A stretch of 64,000 bases of DNA from Diploptera punctata (lineage: Eukaryota; Arthropoda; Insecta; Blattodea; Blaberidae): the NCBI GenBank assembly GCA_030220185.1, contig JASPKZ010005703.1, positions 682,001-746,000 of the forward strand, given 5' to 3'. Shown piece after piece: positions 1 to 10,442 of this stretch; position 1 is the stretch's first letter, and every line of letters begins with the position of its first letter. The notes under the pieces are model-generated. The model was not told the DNA's origin. It did no database searches and saw only the letters and a program-made list of their open reading frames with translations. The translations under genes were made by a program, and so were the position numbers.

Positions 1-504
1 TGCCATTTTCTACATTAAAATCTCGCGGCACTGCAAAATAATGCTCTGACCTGTTCAAAAATTTAAAAAAAGAGGAGCTTTGTCACAAAAGCAAGATGTG
101 GTAAAGAGAATTCGATAAAGGATGAGTGAACACGACTATCATTGGTTGATGTAAAACAAAATTTATTGAAACGTGATAGGTCATTAATTCCCATTTGGGG
201 CATGAGTTAAATAGTCACAAGCAACAAACAATCTTCTATTCACAAGAGAACAATTTCCAAAAGGTTTATAGTTTCTTTTTTAACCAATCCATGTATTAAT
301 TTTCCAATTTTATGCATAAAGTGTTATATTAGTTTATTGAACCAGCGGAACTAAGCGAATCATTCAGCAAGTTGGATTAAATGGTCCCATTTTAATAGTT
401 TACGGCATATTTATTTATTTTGTTAATACAATCATATGTATTTAGTTTAGTTGCAACAAAAATGTGGCTGCCCCATGAATGCATTTTAAATATTGGCTTT
501 CAGC
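1..504. other. AT-rich sequence, no gene seen
   Basis: No convincing coding frame, RNA gene or known repeat head is visible. The DNA is AT-rich with short homopolymer runs. Confidence 0.5.
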
Positions 505-745
505 CAAATTCCAACTTCTAATGGTCGGATTTCAGTGACTTTTGGAGAAAACCATCCTCCTTTTATTTAACCGAGTTTCGCAAAGAAAAATCTAAATTGT
601 GGCCGCTAGAGTGATTTTTAAAATTTCGCTTCAAGTTAACCTCTACTCCTAATTGTCCGAATTTATTGATGAACCTTACTTTTTCTTTTACTGATTGCTG
701 TATGCCTAGTTTTGTTGCGAAAAAAAACAAAAATAGTGGTCACCA
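505..745 (+). repeat. Copy of the dispersed ~245-bp repeat (family S)
   Basis: It shares blocks with 7,455-7,700, 19,320-19,675 and 43,970-44,890. The shared phrases are a CTCCTAATGGTC-like block, a TTTCGTTGCGAAA-like block and a GCTAGAGTGATTTTTAAA block, in the same order. Function is unknown. It is probably part of a non-autonomous mobile element or a dispersed satellite monomer. Confidence 0.5.
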
Positions 746-780
746 GAACACCCACCCCCACACACACACTTATACGCCTG

Positions 781-812
<32 letters not shown>

Positions 813-1648
813 ATGAGTATTTTCCGAGTGTACTTAGTAGGTAAATGAATATTTGAAAAGTTTCCCCGAAAAGAGATCTAATCCACAAACTACAAATTGT
901 TGGGAAAAAGAAAAAAACGTATAATATTCATTTTGAGGATATTACCATTATTATACCATATAAATTTTAATCTCTCATCCTATTGGAATCATATACAGCC
1001 AATTTGAATGAAAAATAGCATGCTAATAATTAAATATTAACAAGTTAATACAGAATTGGCTGCAAAAGTGATCTCTATAGAGTGGAAAAATGATCTAACA
1101 CATATTTAATTAAAAATGCTATAATAAGAAATAGAAAGTACATATTGAACACTGATTTAGTTAGAAAATTTACTAACTTAATCAGTTTTCTGTATTTATT
1201 TTCCATTTAATGTTATTTCGTTACATTCTTTGTGTCTTTCTTATTTTCACTCAATTTCTCTAAGATTCTGATTAGAATTCATGGAACTGTGGTGGAATGA
1301 ATTTGCACATGTGTATTAATTGTTTTTATGCACTGCTATTAATAATTTGACTAACTGCTTCCGCCATTTTGTTATATATAGATCGCTATGCGCTTGAAAG
1401 CCAACTTTTAATAATTAATAAAACATCTAGAAGAGAGTATGGATAATTTTAACTTACATCCATCATGCCGTGACACTCTCCGGATAGATCACTAATCCTC
1501 TGAAAACTCAACTTTCGAATTTTTGTGGGTTAAATCTCTTTTCGGGGCATCTATCCATTTGTGAAACTTTTCCTAAAATATCTTCATGAGAACAACCTCA
1601 ATAGCTACATTCTTTTTGAATTTCTAAAATATAAAGAAAAATAATATA
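746..1648. other. Intergenic AT-rich stretch with a (TA)14 tract
   Basis: A perfect TA dinucleotide tract occupies about 785-812. The short frames around it are microsatellite translations. I see no gene or recognisable repeat in the rest. Confidence 0.5.
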
Positions 1649-2181
1649 ATTATGCATTGCAGAGACTTTTGATGTCCCAACTCCTTTCAAAAAAGTTAAA
1701 CTGAAAATATATAAAACTATTATTCTACCAGTTATATTATATGGTTGCGAAACATGGACTCTTACTTTAAAGGAGGATAGGAGATTACGAGTGAATAAAG
1801 TTCTTAGGAAAATTTTTGGACCAAAGAGAGATGAACAGACAGGTGAATAGAGAAGACTACATAACAATGAACTACATGGTCTTTATAGGAAGCCAGATAT
1901 AATAAGAACAGTTAAGTCTCGTAGACTGCGATGGGCAGGACATGTTGCGCGTATGGGGAATGAAAGACGTGCATGGAAGCTTCTTGTAGGAGAGCCAGAG
2001 GGAAAACGCCCAGTTGGTAGACCAAGAATGAGGTGGGAGAATAACATTAACGATGATTTGAGGGAAGTTGATTATACATGGAATGATTGGAAAGCATTAG
2101 CTCAGGATAGGGATGTATGGAGAGCTTATGTCCGCGCGGCCATGAACCTACGGGTTCGACAGTGTCAGTGAGTGAGTAACA
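1649..2181 (+). mobile_element. RTE-1 LINE, 5'-truncated 3' end
   Basis: This is collinear with the last ~530 bp of the full-length RTE-1 at 54,861-58,122. It runs from the ALQRLL-encoding segment through the C-terminal GHVARMGNERRAWKLL and GRPRMRWENNI motifs to the MNLRVR end and a GAGTGAGTAA tail. The frame is broken: a deletion removes part of the RVFENKV segment, and a TAG replaces the Trp codon of the GEWRR motif near 1,848. It is a dead 5'-truncated insertion. No clear TSD was found. Confidence 0.9.
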
Positions 2182-2571
2182 CTGAAAAAATATGTATAAC
2201 TAAGGATATGAAACTAACTCGGAGAGAGGATACTGTGTTGTAGCAAACAGAATTGTACCGCAGTATATCATGGAGTAGGGATATTAGCAAATGCAAAAAT
2301 GTGTTGCGGCAACGGCAAGCAGTTACTGTACCGATGAATATCGCGTCATTATCGAGTGGCCGGACCGAGTGATCTGTGGTCCTGCTAATTGCCACCCCCC
2401 CTCTGCTTTATTACCCTGATACCACCTTGTTTACACTGGCCCATTCATCACACAATTATACCTTCTTCATATTAATACTATTGCACTGCCATCACACTAT
2501 ATGCAATCAATTTTTGTCTCCCATTACAAACAAAAATCGCATAACGCATTCTTTCTACAATATTTACAACC
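2182..2571. other. Unassigned sequence
   Basis: No supported gene is visible. Short frames here have low-complexity or anonymous translations. Confidence 0.45.
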
Positions 2572-2856
2572 TCGACCATCCTCATGGGTTAGTGGAGAGC
2601 GTTTCTGACTACTGTTCATGAAGTCCCGGGTTCGATTCCGGTGAAACCATAGGAATTCTTGCTTACAGGGAATCATTCCTGTGGTTGCCCATGGCCTGGA
2701 ATTTAGGTTAAGAACTCTCCTGGCACTTCACTATCATTTATCACCCATCATATCATCGGGGTAACGCAACTCCGCCTTCTAGGCGCCCCAACTTCATAAG
2801 TGGGTTACAATTAAGCTAATGCCAGGAGATAACACCAGAAATGTCGAAATGACAAC
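2572..2856 (+). mobile_element. SINE-B, tRNA-derived head with tail type 2
   Basis: The head has a pol III B-box-like GGTTCGATTCC at about 2,629 and an A-box-like stretch starting at GGGTTAGTGG near 2,586. The 3' half matches tail type 2, also seen at 8,199, 23,927, 31,357, 48,655(-) and 62,660(-): CTCTCCTGGC, CATCATATCATCGGGG, GGCGCCCCAAC, then a GAAATGTCGAAATGAC end. It abuts an RTE-1 fragment on its right. Confidence 0.8.
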
Positions 2857-3099
2857 CTCTTTCATACCCCATTCGTGTCACATGACCTGCCCATCACTGT
2901 CAACGAGACTAAACTGTTCTTATTATATCTGGTGCCCTATACATACTATGCAGCTCGCTATTATGTAGTTTTCTCCATTCACCTGTCCAGCTCTTTTTGG
3001 TCCAAAAATTTTACAAAGAACTTCATTCTCAAATAGTCGTAATCTTCTTTCCTCCCTTAAAGTAAGAGTCCATGTTTCGCATTCATATAACATCCCATA
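2857..3099 (-). mobile_element. RTE-1 fragment (antisense)
   Basis: Read on the minus strand this matches the C-terminal third of the RTE-1 reverse transcriptase, including the CETWTLTLREERRLR-like segment and the following linker. It lacks the LINE 3' end, which is lost at the junction with SINE-B, and carries several indels. It is a relic. Confidence 0.85.
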
Positions 3100-3274
3100 T
3101 AATGAAACAAAAAAAATTGTGGAATAAATCTGTACTATAAAATCACGGGACATTCGCGAGAAGCAATAGTTTCGCATCCATATATAATATAACATAACAT
3201 ATAATGAAACAGAAGAAAATATTGTGGAATAAATCTGTACTATAAAATCACAGGAAATTCGCGAGAAGCAATAG
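3075..3274. repeat. ~100-bp chimeric tandem duplication
   Basis: Unit 1 (3,075-3,169) and unit 2 (3,170-3,274) both begin with the RTE-1-derived TTTCGCATYCATATA block. Both continue into the same non-RTE sequence ending GCGAGAAGCAATAG. The duplication therefore postdates the RTE insertion and includes the RTE edge plus flanking DNA. The two units differ at several sites. Confidence 0.8.
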
Positions 3275-3814
3275 CTAGCAAACGTAGAGAATATAATCGT
3301 ACTAAAGCCCGTTTTTTCGTCAATATATTTTTAAACTCACAACTGGCAGATAAAAGGAAATGAATGAGTGTGAAGGGATTTGTGACTAAATGTGGTTGTT
3401 TGAAGAATACGTAAAGGAAATAGACGGCAATGTGTTACAAAGGCCATCAATTACTTGGGAAAGAACCACGCGGCTCGATGCTATGTTTTAATGCATTTCT
3501 CGCCGCGAAGCTACGACATCAATCTGGAAACTCATTGTCGATACAGACGCTATCTACCGGCCTCGTGTGATGGATCGTCTCTCTTCTCTCGCCACTTCAT
3601 TTCCGCCTCTGCCGCGTTCATCTGCCTGCCGGACACTAGATAACATCGTCTTGGAATCGAACCCAAAGCTTCCAGTTATCACTACCATCGATTTCATCTG
3701 TCCAGTCAAAACTGTAGCTACGAATAAAATGAATGCCGTGTAAGTCTATAACTTTCGTGGCATTTTTAAAATAAAACAATGTTTTTGTGTCCATCTCTGG
3801 CGTCTAGGGAAAAC
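3275..3814. other. Unassigned, locally GC-richer sequence
   Basis: The 3,440-3,720 part is less AT-rich than its surroundings, but I recognise no gene or repeat. Short frames encode nothing I can match. Confidence 0.4.
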
Positions 3815-3955
3815 ATTGTTGCCCGGATTCGATCTCCTCTCGAGACAAGATTCATTTCTGAAGTATTTTTCGAGTTTTTTTTCTAAAATGTAAGACAAAT
3901 ATCAGGAAGCTTTATGTCCCAAATAGTCCCCGAACACCATTTCGCCACCATAATC
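3815..3955 (+). mobile_element. Divergent SINE-A copy, body only
   Basis: A degenerate GCCCGGATTCGATCTCC B-box region is followed by the SINE-A body phrases: AGACAAATATCAGGAAGC, then CCCAAATAGTCCCCGAA and a CACCATAAT remnant. It is much more diverged than the copies at 4,371 or 42,333, so it is older. The foldback MITE begins immediately after it. Confidence 0.6.
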
Positions 3956-4200
3956 CTATGGTGCGCGGTGTAATGCACTTAAGTAAAAAACCGAACTTTT
4001 CAGGACAAAAAATAAATTCAAAGTGATCTCTGAAATAAGTGTGTTCGACTATATTCTGTGTTCTAGAATATTTATTTTTTATATTCCAAAACACAGAATA
4101 TCTAGAAGAACATACTTTTCTTTTTAGAAATCACCTTGAAGTTTATTTTTCTTGTCCTAAAAAGTTTGATTTTTTACGTAAGTCAAACCGCGCACCATAG
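3956..4200. mobile_element. Foldback MITE with ~115-bp inverted arms
   Basis: The left arm starts CTATGGTGCGCGG and the right arm ends CCGCGCACCATAG. The arms (about 3,956-4,075 and 4,083-4,200) are complementary over nearly their full length with scattered mismatches and small gaps, leaving almost no loop. No coding capacity is present. It is probably a non-autonomous DNA element; I could not assign a superfamily. Confidence 0.8.
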
Positions 4201-4370
4201 AATTATTTATATCACGTTCGGCTTGTTTAAAATGTCTTTGGTCCAAAAGGCGCGGCGGGTAGTGAGGATTCCTGTCTGCCAATACAGGAATAATTGTATT
4301 ACTTCCCTATAGGCCTAGTTGAAATGAGATATTTGGAGCTTGATTTTAACGTATTATTATTATTATTAAT
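4201..4370. other. Short spacer
   Basis: Nothing recognisable beyond a short ATT tract preceding SINE-A. Confidence 0.4.
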
Positions 4371-4726
4371 CCACCGCTGTGGTCTCGAGGTAGCGTGCTG
4401 CCTTGTCACGCAGCGGGCCCGGGTTCGATTCCCGATCGGGGCAGTTTTTCTGGGTGAGGTTTTTATCGGGGTTTTTCTTCTTCGCCTGTAAGACAAATGT
4501 CAGGAAAACATTTAAGGTCCAAACGGTCCCCGAAATCATATGGCCATCATCATCATCATCATCCTTATCATTATCATCATCATCATCATCATCCTTCACC
4601 GGTGTGGAAAGCAACGGGAAGCTACCACGCCTACAATTTCCTAGTAAAGCTGCAAGCATAGCATGAACATGCTATGATTGCCGTGAAGGACCTGCCTTGG
4701 GGTAGAAATACTATGGATGGATTATG

Positions 4727-4727
<1 letters not shown>
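4371..4727 (+). mobile_element. SINE-A, full length, tail type 1
   Basis: The tRNA-derived head starts CCACCGCTGTGGTCTCGAGG, with an anticodon-like hairpin whose loop contains TTGTCAC and a B box GGTTCGATTCC. The TTGTCAC loop suggests a tRNA-Asp-like ancestor (inference). The body has AAGACAAATGTCAGGAA, a CATCATC tract, the CTTCACCGGTGTGGAAAGC block and a CTATGGATGGAT end. It runs into an (ATT)n tract. There is no coding capacity. Confidence 0.9.

Positions 4728-4786
<59 letters not shown>
4724..4786. repeat. (ATT)n microsatellite
   Basis: Uninterrupted trinucleotide tract abutting the SINE-A 3' end. Confidence 0.95.
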
Positions 4787-4787
<1 letters not shown>

Positions 4788-5476
4788 CTCTGAACAATAG
4801 ATTACACAACGTGAAACTATGTTGCTTGAATAGTTTTGTTATTTGTTCCATACTCACGCCCGAGCAACTCTACTGAGCATAATTAAATACAATACTATCA
4901 ATCATTTTAATTTACAAAAGTTGGTAATGACGTTTAAAATGGAAAACTACCATCAGTAAACTATAAAATTAACAAAAATAAGATAAGAACATATTATGAC
5001 ACTCGAAGTGAGTCATTGTAGATTAAGAACGCATAGATAAAGTGATTTGGTATTATAGGCTTATTCTTAACACACTTTCATAGACGTTAGAAAAAAATTG
5101 TAATCTGTTTCCCTGCATTAAAGTCGGAAGTATGGCGTAATTATTTATTACAATGTGTAACAAAAATATTAAGTAATTTCCCTACACTAATCTTGAAACG
5201 AAATTTCTCAACACTTAGCCATGTTGCTCTGTAAAAAGGTCACAAATGGCACAAGCAGTGGATATTGTTATTAGAGATAAACGTCTATTTATTGTTCTAA
5301 ATTCAAATCGGGAAAGATTGGCATGCTACGAGTTATTGGTAAATCCAGAAAATTGGATAAACCTCGGTAAATTTCTGGACAAAACGCGGAAAATAAGGAC
5401 AACACTCATTCATGAATAAATATATGTTATCAAAATGCAATACCTATAATTCTTAACAATTATATATTAATTAATT
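4787..5476. other. Unassigned AT-rich sequence
   Basis: I see no gene, tRNA-like head or known repeat. Confidence 0.45.
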
Positions 5477-5636
5477 AGTGTATAATGCTATTGTGTTATT
5501 ATTTAATTGTAATATTATTGTGTTTTCTTTATGTAATTGTAATGTTAATGTTTTTTTAGTGTATAATGCTATTGTGTTATTATTTAATTGTAATATTATT
5601 GTTTTCTTTATGTAATTGTAATGTTATTGATTTTTT
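5477..5636. repeat. 81-bp tandem duplication
   Basis: Two head-to-tail units (5,477-5,557 and 5,558-5,636) begin AGTGTATAATGCTATTGTG and differ by only a few bases or indels. The unit is AT-rich and non-coding. Confidence 0.85.
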
Positions 5637-5878
5637 GTTGTTTATTTTTCTTTGCACTAGTACCAATTATTACTTTATTGTAACGGACTGTCAACAGCAC
5701 GTACGGCTTACTGCCCGTGCGACCCATATTTGTAATGTAATTGTCTGATTAATCCTAACACGGTTAAATGTGCAAAAATTGAACATATATATATATAAAG
5801 TACGTAGCCTTAACGTAAGTAGATCGAATTGATGTATAAGTTGTCGGCGTCATAAATAAATTATTTCAATAAGTAGAA

Positions 5879-6718
5879 GCTGTTGGTTTATGCTGATGAT
5901 GTGGTACTACTGGGCGATAGCGGGGAGATACTAGGGGTCAACACGCACACACTACTGAGTAACACTAAGAAATTAGGACTGGAAGTAAATATCAATATAA
6001 ATAAATATATGGTCACACATAGAAATACAATGCATAATACAAATGGACAGTTAATGACAAATGAGGGAAAATTTGAGGAAGTGGTTGAATTCAAATACCT
6101 AGGAACAATAATCACAAATAGGAATGAGATGCACAAAGAAATTAAACATAGGCTCAATTCTGAAAATGCGTGCTATTATGCATTGCAGAGACTCTTGACT
6201 TCCCAACTCCTTTCGAAAAACGTCAAACTGAAAATATATAAAACTATTATTCTACCAGTTATATTGTATGGGTGCGAAACATGGGCTCTTACTTTAAGGG
6301 AGGAAAGGAGATTACGAGTATTTGAGAATAAAGTTCTTAGGAGCATTTTTGGACAAAGAGAGATGAACAGACAAGTGAATCGAGAAGACTACATTACAGT
6401 GAATTACATGGTCTTTATAGGAAGCCAGATATAATGAGAAGAGTTGAGTCTCGTAGACTGCGATGGGCAGGATATGTGGCACGAATGAGGAATGAAAGAC
6501 GTGCATGGAAACTTCTTATAGGAAAACCAGAGGGAAAACGAGCCAGTTGGTAGACCAAGAATGAGGTTGGAGAATAACATTAACTTTGATATGAGGGAAG
6601 TAGATTATTCAGGGGATGATTGGAAAATATTAACTCAGGATATGGATGTATGGAGAGCTTATGTCCGAGCAGCCATGAACCTACGGGTTCGATAGTGCCA
6701 GCGAGTTAGTTAGTTAGT
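5879..6718 (+). mobile_element. RTE-1 LINE, 5'-truncated, with TSD
   Basis: The insertion begins just before the YADD motif of the RT and runs to the MNLRVR end and a (GTTA)n tail. A 9-bp TSD, TAAGTAGAA, flanks it at 5,870-5,878 and 6,719-6,727. Several frameshifts interrupt the C-terminal part. The truncation point and the tail are typical of incomplete target-primed reverse transcription. Confidence 0.9.
5883..6434 (+). CDS. Partial RT ORF of RTE-1 copy (dead)
   Basis: The 183-residue open frame opens with MVYADDVVLLGDS, the catalytic YADD of the reverse transcriptase palm. It continues through the thumb-like region (EFKYLGTIITNRNEMHKE, KLKIYKTIILPVILYGCETW) before shifting out of frame near the QREMNRQ segment. 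It has no upstream RT motifs, no endonuclease and no promoter of its own, so it is a fragment and not a gene. Confidence 0.8.
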   Translation: MVYADDVVLLGDSGEILGVNTHTLLSNTKKLGLEVNININKYMVTHRNTMHNTNGQLMTNEGKFEEVVEFKYLGTIITNRNEMHKEIKHRLNSENACYYALQRLLTSQLLSKNVKLKIYKTIILPVILYGCETWALTLREERRLRVFENKVLRSIFGQREMNRQVNREDYITVNYMVFIGSQI

Positions 6719-6834
6719 TAAGTAGAAAAATAGTGATTGAGAATATGTTTTAAGAGCAAGTAAATAACTTCTCCCACCTAGGATGTAGCACGTTCTATCA
6801 AGGCGAGAATGTCTTAATATAAAACCCATAATTT

Positions 6835-7255
6835 GTTTTCAAGTGTTAGGCTTTATAATAAATAATATTTTAAAACCACATCTTGTACAAAAAAATTCAA
6901 GGCTCAAATTATATAAAACTCTCGTCCTCCCGACTTTTCTGTGTGGAAGTGAAATATGGGTTCCAAAAAAGAAAGATATCACCAGATTAAGAGCTGCAGA
7001 AATGAGATTCATGCGCCGAACTGCTGGATATAGGCTACTCTACTTGATCATCAGAGGAATAAAGATATTTTAAAGGAATTCCACATGAAACCTTTAGAAG
7101 AAAATATTTCCTCCTACAGAGACAGATGGCTACAACATACATCACCAACTAGGATCCCCAATGCAGTTCTTCGGTATCACCCACGAGGACTACGACCACC
7201 TGGACGTCCACAAAAACGACTTTTAGACCCTATCTGGTTCGAATGGAATATTACT
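6835..7255 (+). mobile_element. RTE-6 relic, RT C-terminus
   Basis: Two adjacent frames read through the characteristic RTE C-terminal layout: RLKLYKTLVLPTFLCGSE, then LRAAEMRFMRRTAGY, then ISSYRDRWLQH, NAVLRYHPRGLR and PPGRPQKRLLD. The lineage is clearly distinct from RTE-1. Frameshifts make it non-functional. Confidence 0.75.
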
Positions 7256-7344
7256 ATCGTTTGCACCATTTTAAATAGGAAGATCTTCTAGATTATATAC
7301 AAATTACTGTTTTGAACAGAATTAATAAAATATTTTCCTTCTAC

Positions 7345-7454
7345 TTTTTACATTGTAATCGGTGTCGGTGGTCTAAGGGATAAGTTCCTTCTCTCAGGTC
7401 CCGAAGGTTGCGAATCGATACTCGGCCTGAGTCTATGGATTTTTTTGGATGGAG
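7345..7454 (+). repeat. Degenerate tRNA-like SINE head (SINE-G-like)
   Basis: GGTGGTCTAAGGGATAAG and a GCGAATCGATACTCGGCCTGA block resemble A- and B-box regions, followed by GGATTTTTTTGGATGG as in the SINE-G copies at 49,600 and 58,140. It is weakly conserved. Confidence 0.4.
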
Positions 7455-7700
7455 GGAGGAGATAAACCCCCACTTCTATTGGTCAGATTTCGCTGTTTTT
7501 TTTAGAATACCTACTTACGTTTTATTGTAATACCATATACTGTGTTTCGTTGTAAAAAGAAATAAAAAATGCGACTGCTAGAGCGATTTTTAAACGTTAG
7601 TTTCAAATGAACTCCTACTTCCAATGGTCCGATTTTGCTGGTGAACGAATTTGGCCTTACTTTTTTAATTGACTGCTAAATGCTCATTTTCTGTGTCTAC
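7455..7700 (+). repeat. Family S ~245-bp repeat copy
   Basis: It holds the same ordered blocks as 505-745 and the array at 43,970-44,890: a GGTCAGATTTCGCTG-like block, a CTGTGTTTCGTTG block, a GCTAGAGCGATTTTTAAA block and AACTCCTACTTCCAATGG. Confidence 0.55.
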
Positions 7701-8198
7701 AAGATAGGATCAGTGTACATCTATACATTTTTGTAAATATTATAATGAGAAAACCCCCCAATAGCTTCATTCTTTCGGAATTGACGAAAATACGTGTTTT
7801 GATATAGGCCTAATGAAAATTTAATAAATCCGAAATCTGTAATCACAGATGGACTTCTCAGAGCCTTAAATACCCATGATAAGTTTGGTAAGAAAAGTAC
7901 GCGATAAGATCCTTTCATAAAATATGCTGGTGGTTTTAAATTGTTATTAGGAACTGTACAGGACGCGCTAGTTGAATCCCCGCGGAAAACATTTTCTTGT
8001 GAATTTTCGGACATATTCTGACCACGTGTTACGCAAGTGCTGTCTGAATGAGAACCTCTGATTTACACATATCAAGATGAGTCCAACAACCGGCTAATAG
8101 GCCAAAAGTCTTCTAGGTCCATTGCAGAATGGAAAATAAAACATATAGCCTACATAAAAGTAAAAAATTGGGAATTTTTTCCAATGTCATCACGTCGA
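7701..8198. other. Mostly unassigned; possible SINE-I tail fragment
   Basis: Around 8,088-8,125 there is an ACCGGCTAATAGGCC-like stretch resembling the 3' end of SINE-I (31,790-32,125). The rest is anonymous. Confidence 0.35.
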
Positions 8199-8300
8199 TT
8201 TCGACATTTCTGGCATTCTCTTCTGGCACTGGCGGAATTATAACCCACTTTTGAGATTAGAGCGCCTGGAAAGCGGAATTACGTTGCCCCGATGATATAA
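8199..8300 (-). mobile_element. SINE tail type 2 fragment
   Basis: Minus-strand match to the end of tail type 2: the GAAATCGACG-like terminus, GGTTATAATTCCGCC, GGCGCTCT and the ATCGGGG block. The head is missing. Confidence 0.7.
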
Positions 8301-8301
8301 T

Positions 8302-8560
8302 CATCATCATATCTTTTATCTCCTATCAAGAACATAGGGCATCCAAAAAGTGTCGCCAACGGATCCTATTCTGAGCCAACTTCTTCACTTCCCTCCAGGT
8401 TTGCCACTCCTTTGCAATTTCTTCAAGGATGTTTTCTCTTTCATGTCTGTTTTGGTCTGCCTCTTCCCGTGTTTACTTGGGGGATTCCAATCCAAAGCAA
8501 TTATTTCAATCGAATCATGGTATTTTCTTAATGTATCTCCTATACAGTTTCATTTTCGCT
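8302..8560 (-). mobile_element. RTE-10 LINE 3' end relic
   Basis: On the minus strand a frame reads WNPPSKHGKRQTKTDMK, a degraded form of the RTE C-terminal glycine/arginine-rich GRP motif. It continues through a stop into a WLRIGSVGDTFWMPYVL-like end and a (GAT)n tail. Only the last ~80 codons remain. Confidence 0.6.
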
Positions 8561-8671
8561 TTTTTATTTCTACTTTCATTTCTTTCTGGTCAGTTTTTTT
8601 CCCCCATAATTCTTTATTTGATATTATTTATTGTCATTTTATGCTAAATATATATTTCCCTAATTATATGA

Positions 8672-8785
8672 TGGATGACAAAGAGAGCAACCACAGGAAT
8701 AATTCCCTTTTAAAACATCCTGTGGTCTGATCGGGACTTGTTCAGCTGTAATCAGAACTCTGACCACAAAACCATGAGACTGGTT
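8672..8785 (-). mobile_element. SINE-B head, decayed
   Basis: Minus-strand match to the SINE-B head and first body block, with an ACCATGAGRCTGG edge and CAACCACAGGAATAATTCCC. The B box is mutated and the tail is absent. Confidence 0.5.
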
Positions 8786-9515
8786 TTAAAAAAAGTAGGA
8801 TATCCATGACATGGATATTGCACATTGTGCATTCTCTAGCTGAAATATAGTAAGACAAACAATTTATTTATAACTCCTTTGAAAATTCCTTTGGTTCGCT
8901 GGAAGATATGAAAAGTAAATTTCCAATTAGTGTTCAATTAATATTATCTATTATAAATTCTTGTCCAGTCATACTGGAGTTTGCTGTGATCGTGAACAGG
9001 CGTAAATCCTGAACGTTCCAAGACATTTCTAGGATCGGAAATAACAGACCGGTCTAGTTACATTGGCACAACAAAGTGATAACAGCCATTCGCTCACCAT
9101 GTTATCAATAATCACAACATGTCCATTATTCTTGTCAGTAAGTAACTTCATGCTCATCGCAACAATGGTACAAGTGCACTACTGTAACCGGGTCAGCGAA
9201 GCTACCAGCTTTCCACGTGAACATGCTGCGTTCATTTTAATCTCTATACACATAGGTAAAGACAAAACAGTCAAGTACTTTTTTCTCCTCTATTTGTCAA
9301 CCAATTTTCTTCCTTTTTTTTTTTGTTTTTTAGTAGCTATGGACGAGCTTTAGTGTTATCAATAAAAAAATTGGAAACAGTTTTTTTTTCCCTATCTTCC
9401 ATATAGAGTCGAAACTTTTATTAAGAAGTTTCTAATCGTCATACTTCAATCTCCTAATATCTACAATCTATAATATTTGTAGATGTTACGTATCATTTTA
9501 TATTTATTATATTGC
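8786..9515. other. Unassigned sequence
   Basis: No supported gene or repeat. Short frames are anonymous. Confidence 0.4.
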
Positions 9516-9945
9516 ATTGACTGTAAGGGAGGAAAGAAGATTACGAGTACTTGAGAATAAAGTTCTTACTAAAACGTTTGGCCAAAAAGAGATGAACAGC
9601 AGGTGAAATGAGAAAACTGAATAATAGTGAGGTACATGATATGTATAGAAAGCCAGATATAATAAAAATGGTTAAGTCTCGTAGATTGCGATGTGCAGGA
9701 CATGTGGCACGTATGGGGGATGAAAGAGGTGCATTGAAGATTCATGTAGGTAATGCAGAGGGAAAACGCTCAGTTGGTAGACCAAGAATGAGGTGGGAGA
9801 ATAATATTATCCATTATTGGAGGGAAGTAGATTATACAGGGGATAATTGGAAAACAGCTCACGATGGGTATGTATGAAGAGCTTATCTCTGCGTTGCCAT
9901 GAACCTATGGGTTCGATAGTGCCAGTGAGATAGTTAGATTAATAA
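9516..9945 (+). mobile_element. RTE-1 LINE, 5'-truncated 3' end
   Basis: Starts at the LTLREERRLRV-encoding segment and ends with the GTTCGATAGTGCCAGTGAG 3' terminus plus a short ATAGTTAG tail. One frame still reads KMVKSRRLRCAGHVARMGDERGALK and GRPRMRWENNI. Point changes and indels mark it as old. Confidence 0.85.
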
Positions 9946-9956
9946 TAATAACAATA

Positions 9957-10049
9957 ATAACTCACTGGCATTATAGAATACTGAGGTTCATGATCGCACG
10001 AACATATGGTATCCATACATCCCTATCCTGAGCTAATGTTTTCCAATCA
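9957..10049 (-). mobile_element. RTE-1 copy, 3' part, split by Helitron-like element
   Basis: Minus-strand 3' terminus of RTE-1 (ACTCACTGGCA onward) that stops at TTTTCCAATCA. The same element resumes at 12,288, so a single RTE-1 copy was interrupted by the insertion at 10,050-12,287. Confidence 0.85.
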
Positions 10050-10442
10050 TCTAATATATAAAAATGAATGTTTGATTGTTTGTTCGTACTTTATGCGCGG
10101 CCATACCGTTGATCTGATTGTGATGGGGTTTTTTGCAAAATGTTCAGGAGATACCCGGGATGAACATAGGCTATAAGAGATTTGTGATATTTAACCCCTT
10201 CACCCCTAAAAATCATCCTTTTGTTGTGAAAAACGTGAAATGAAGTCCCTCTAGTTTTATGGGAAAAAAATTCAATTTAAAACTTTTCTTTAATTTTTTA
10301 ATTATTAATTAACTTTTTAGTTTAGTTTAAAATAGATAGGGCTAAGCTTGTCTTTTGACGCTTAAATGGCTTACGCTGCCTAAACCATAACAAATACACC
10401 AAACTAATGTGCACGGAATTGAATATCTCAAACGAACTCAAC

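Noticed and set aside
4366..4666. Apparent Asp-rich and Ser-rich proteins on both strands
   Set aside because: They are SINE-A translations with the (ATC)n tract giving Asp or Ser runs. The same artefact appears at 28,219, 42,392, 43,134 and 54,541.
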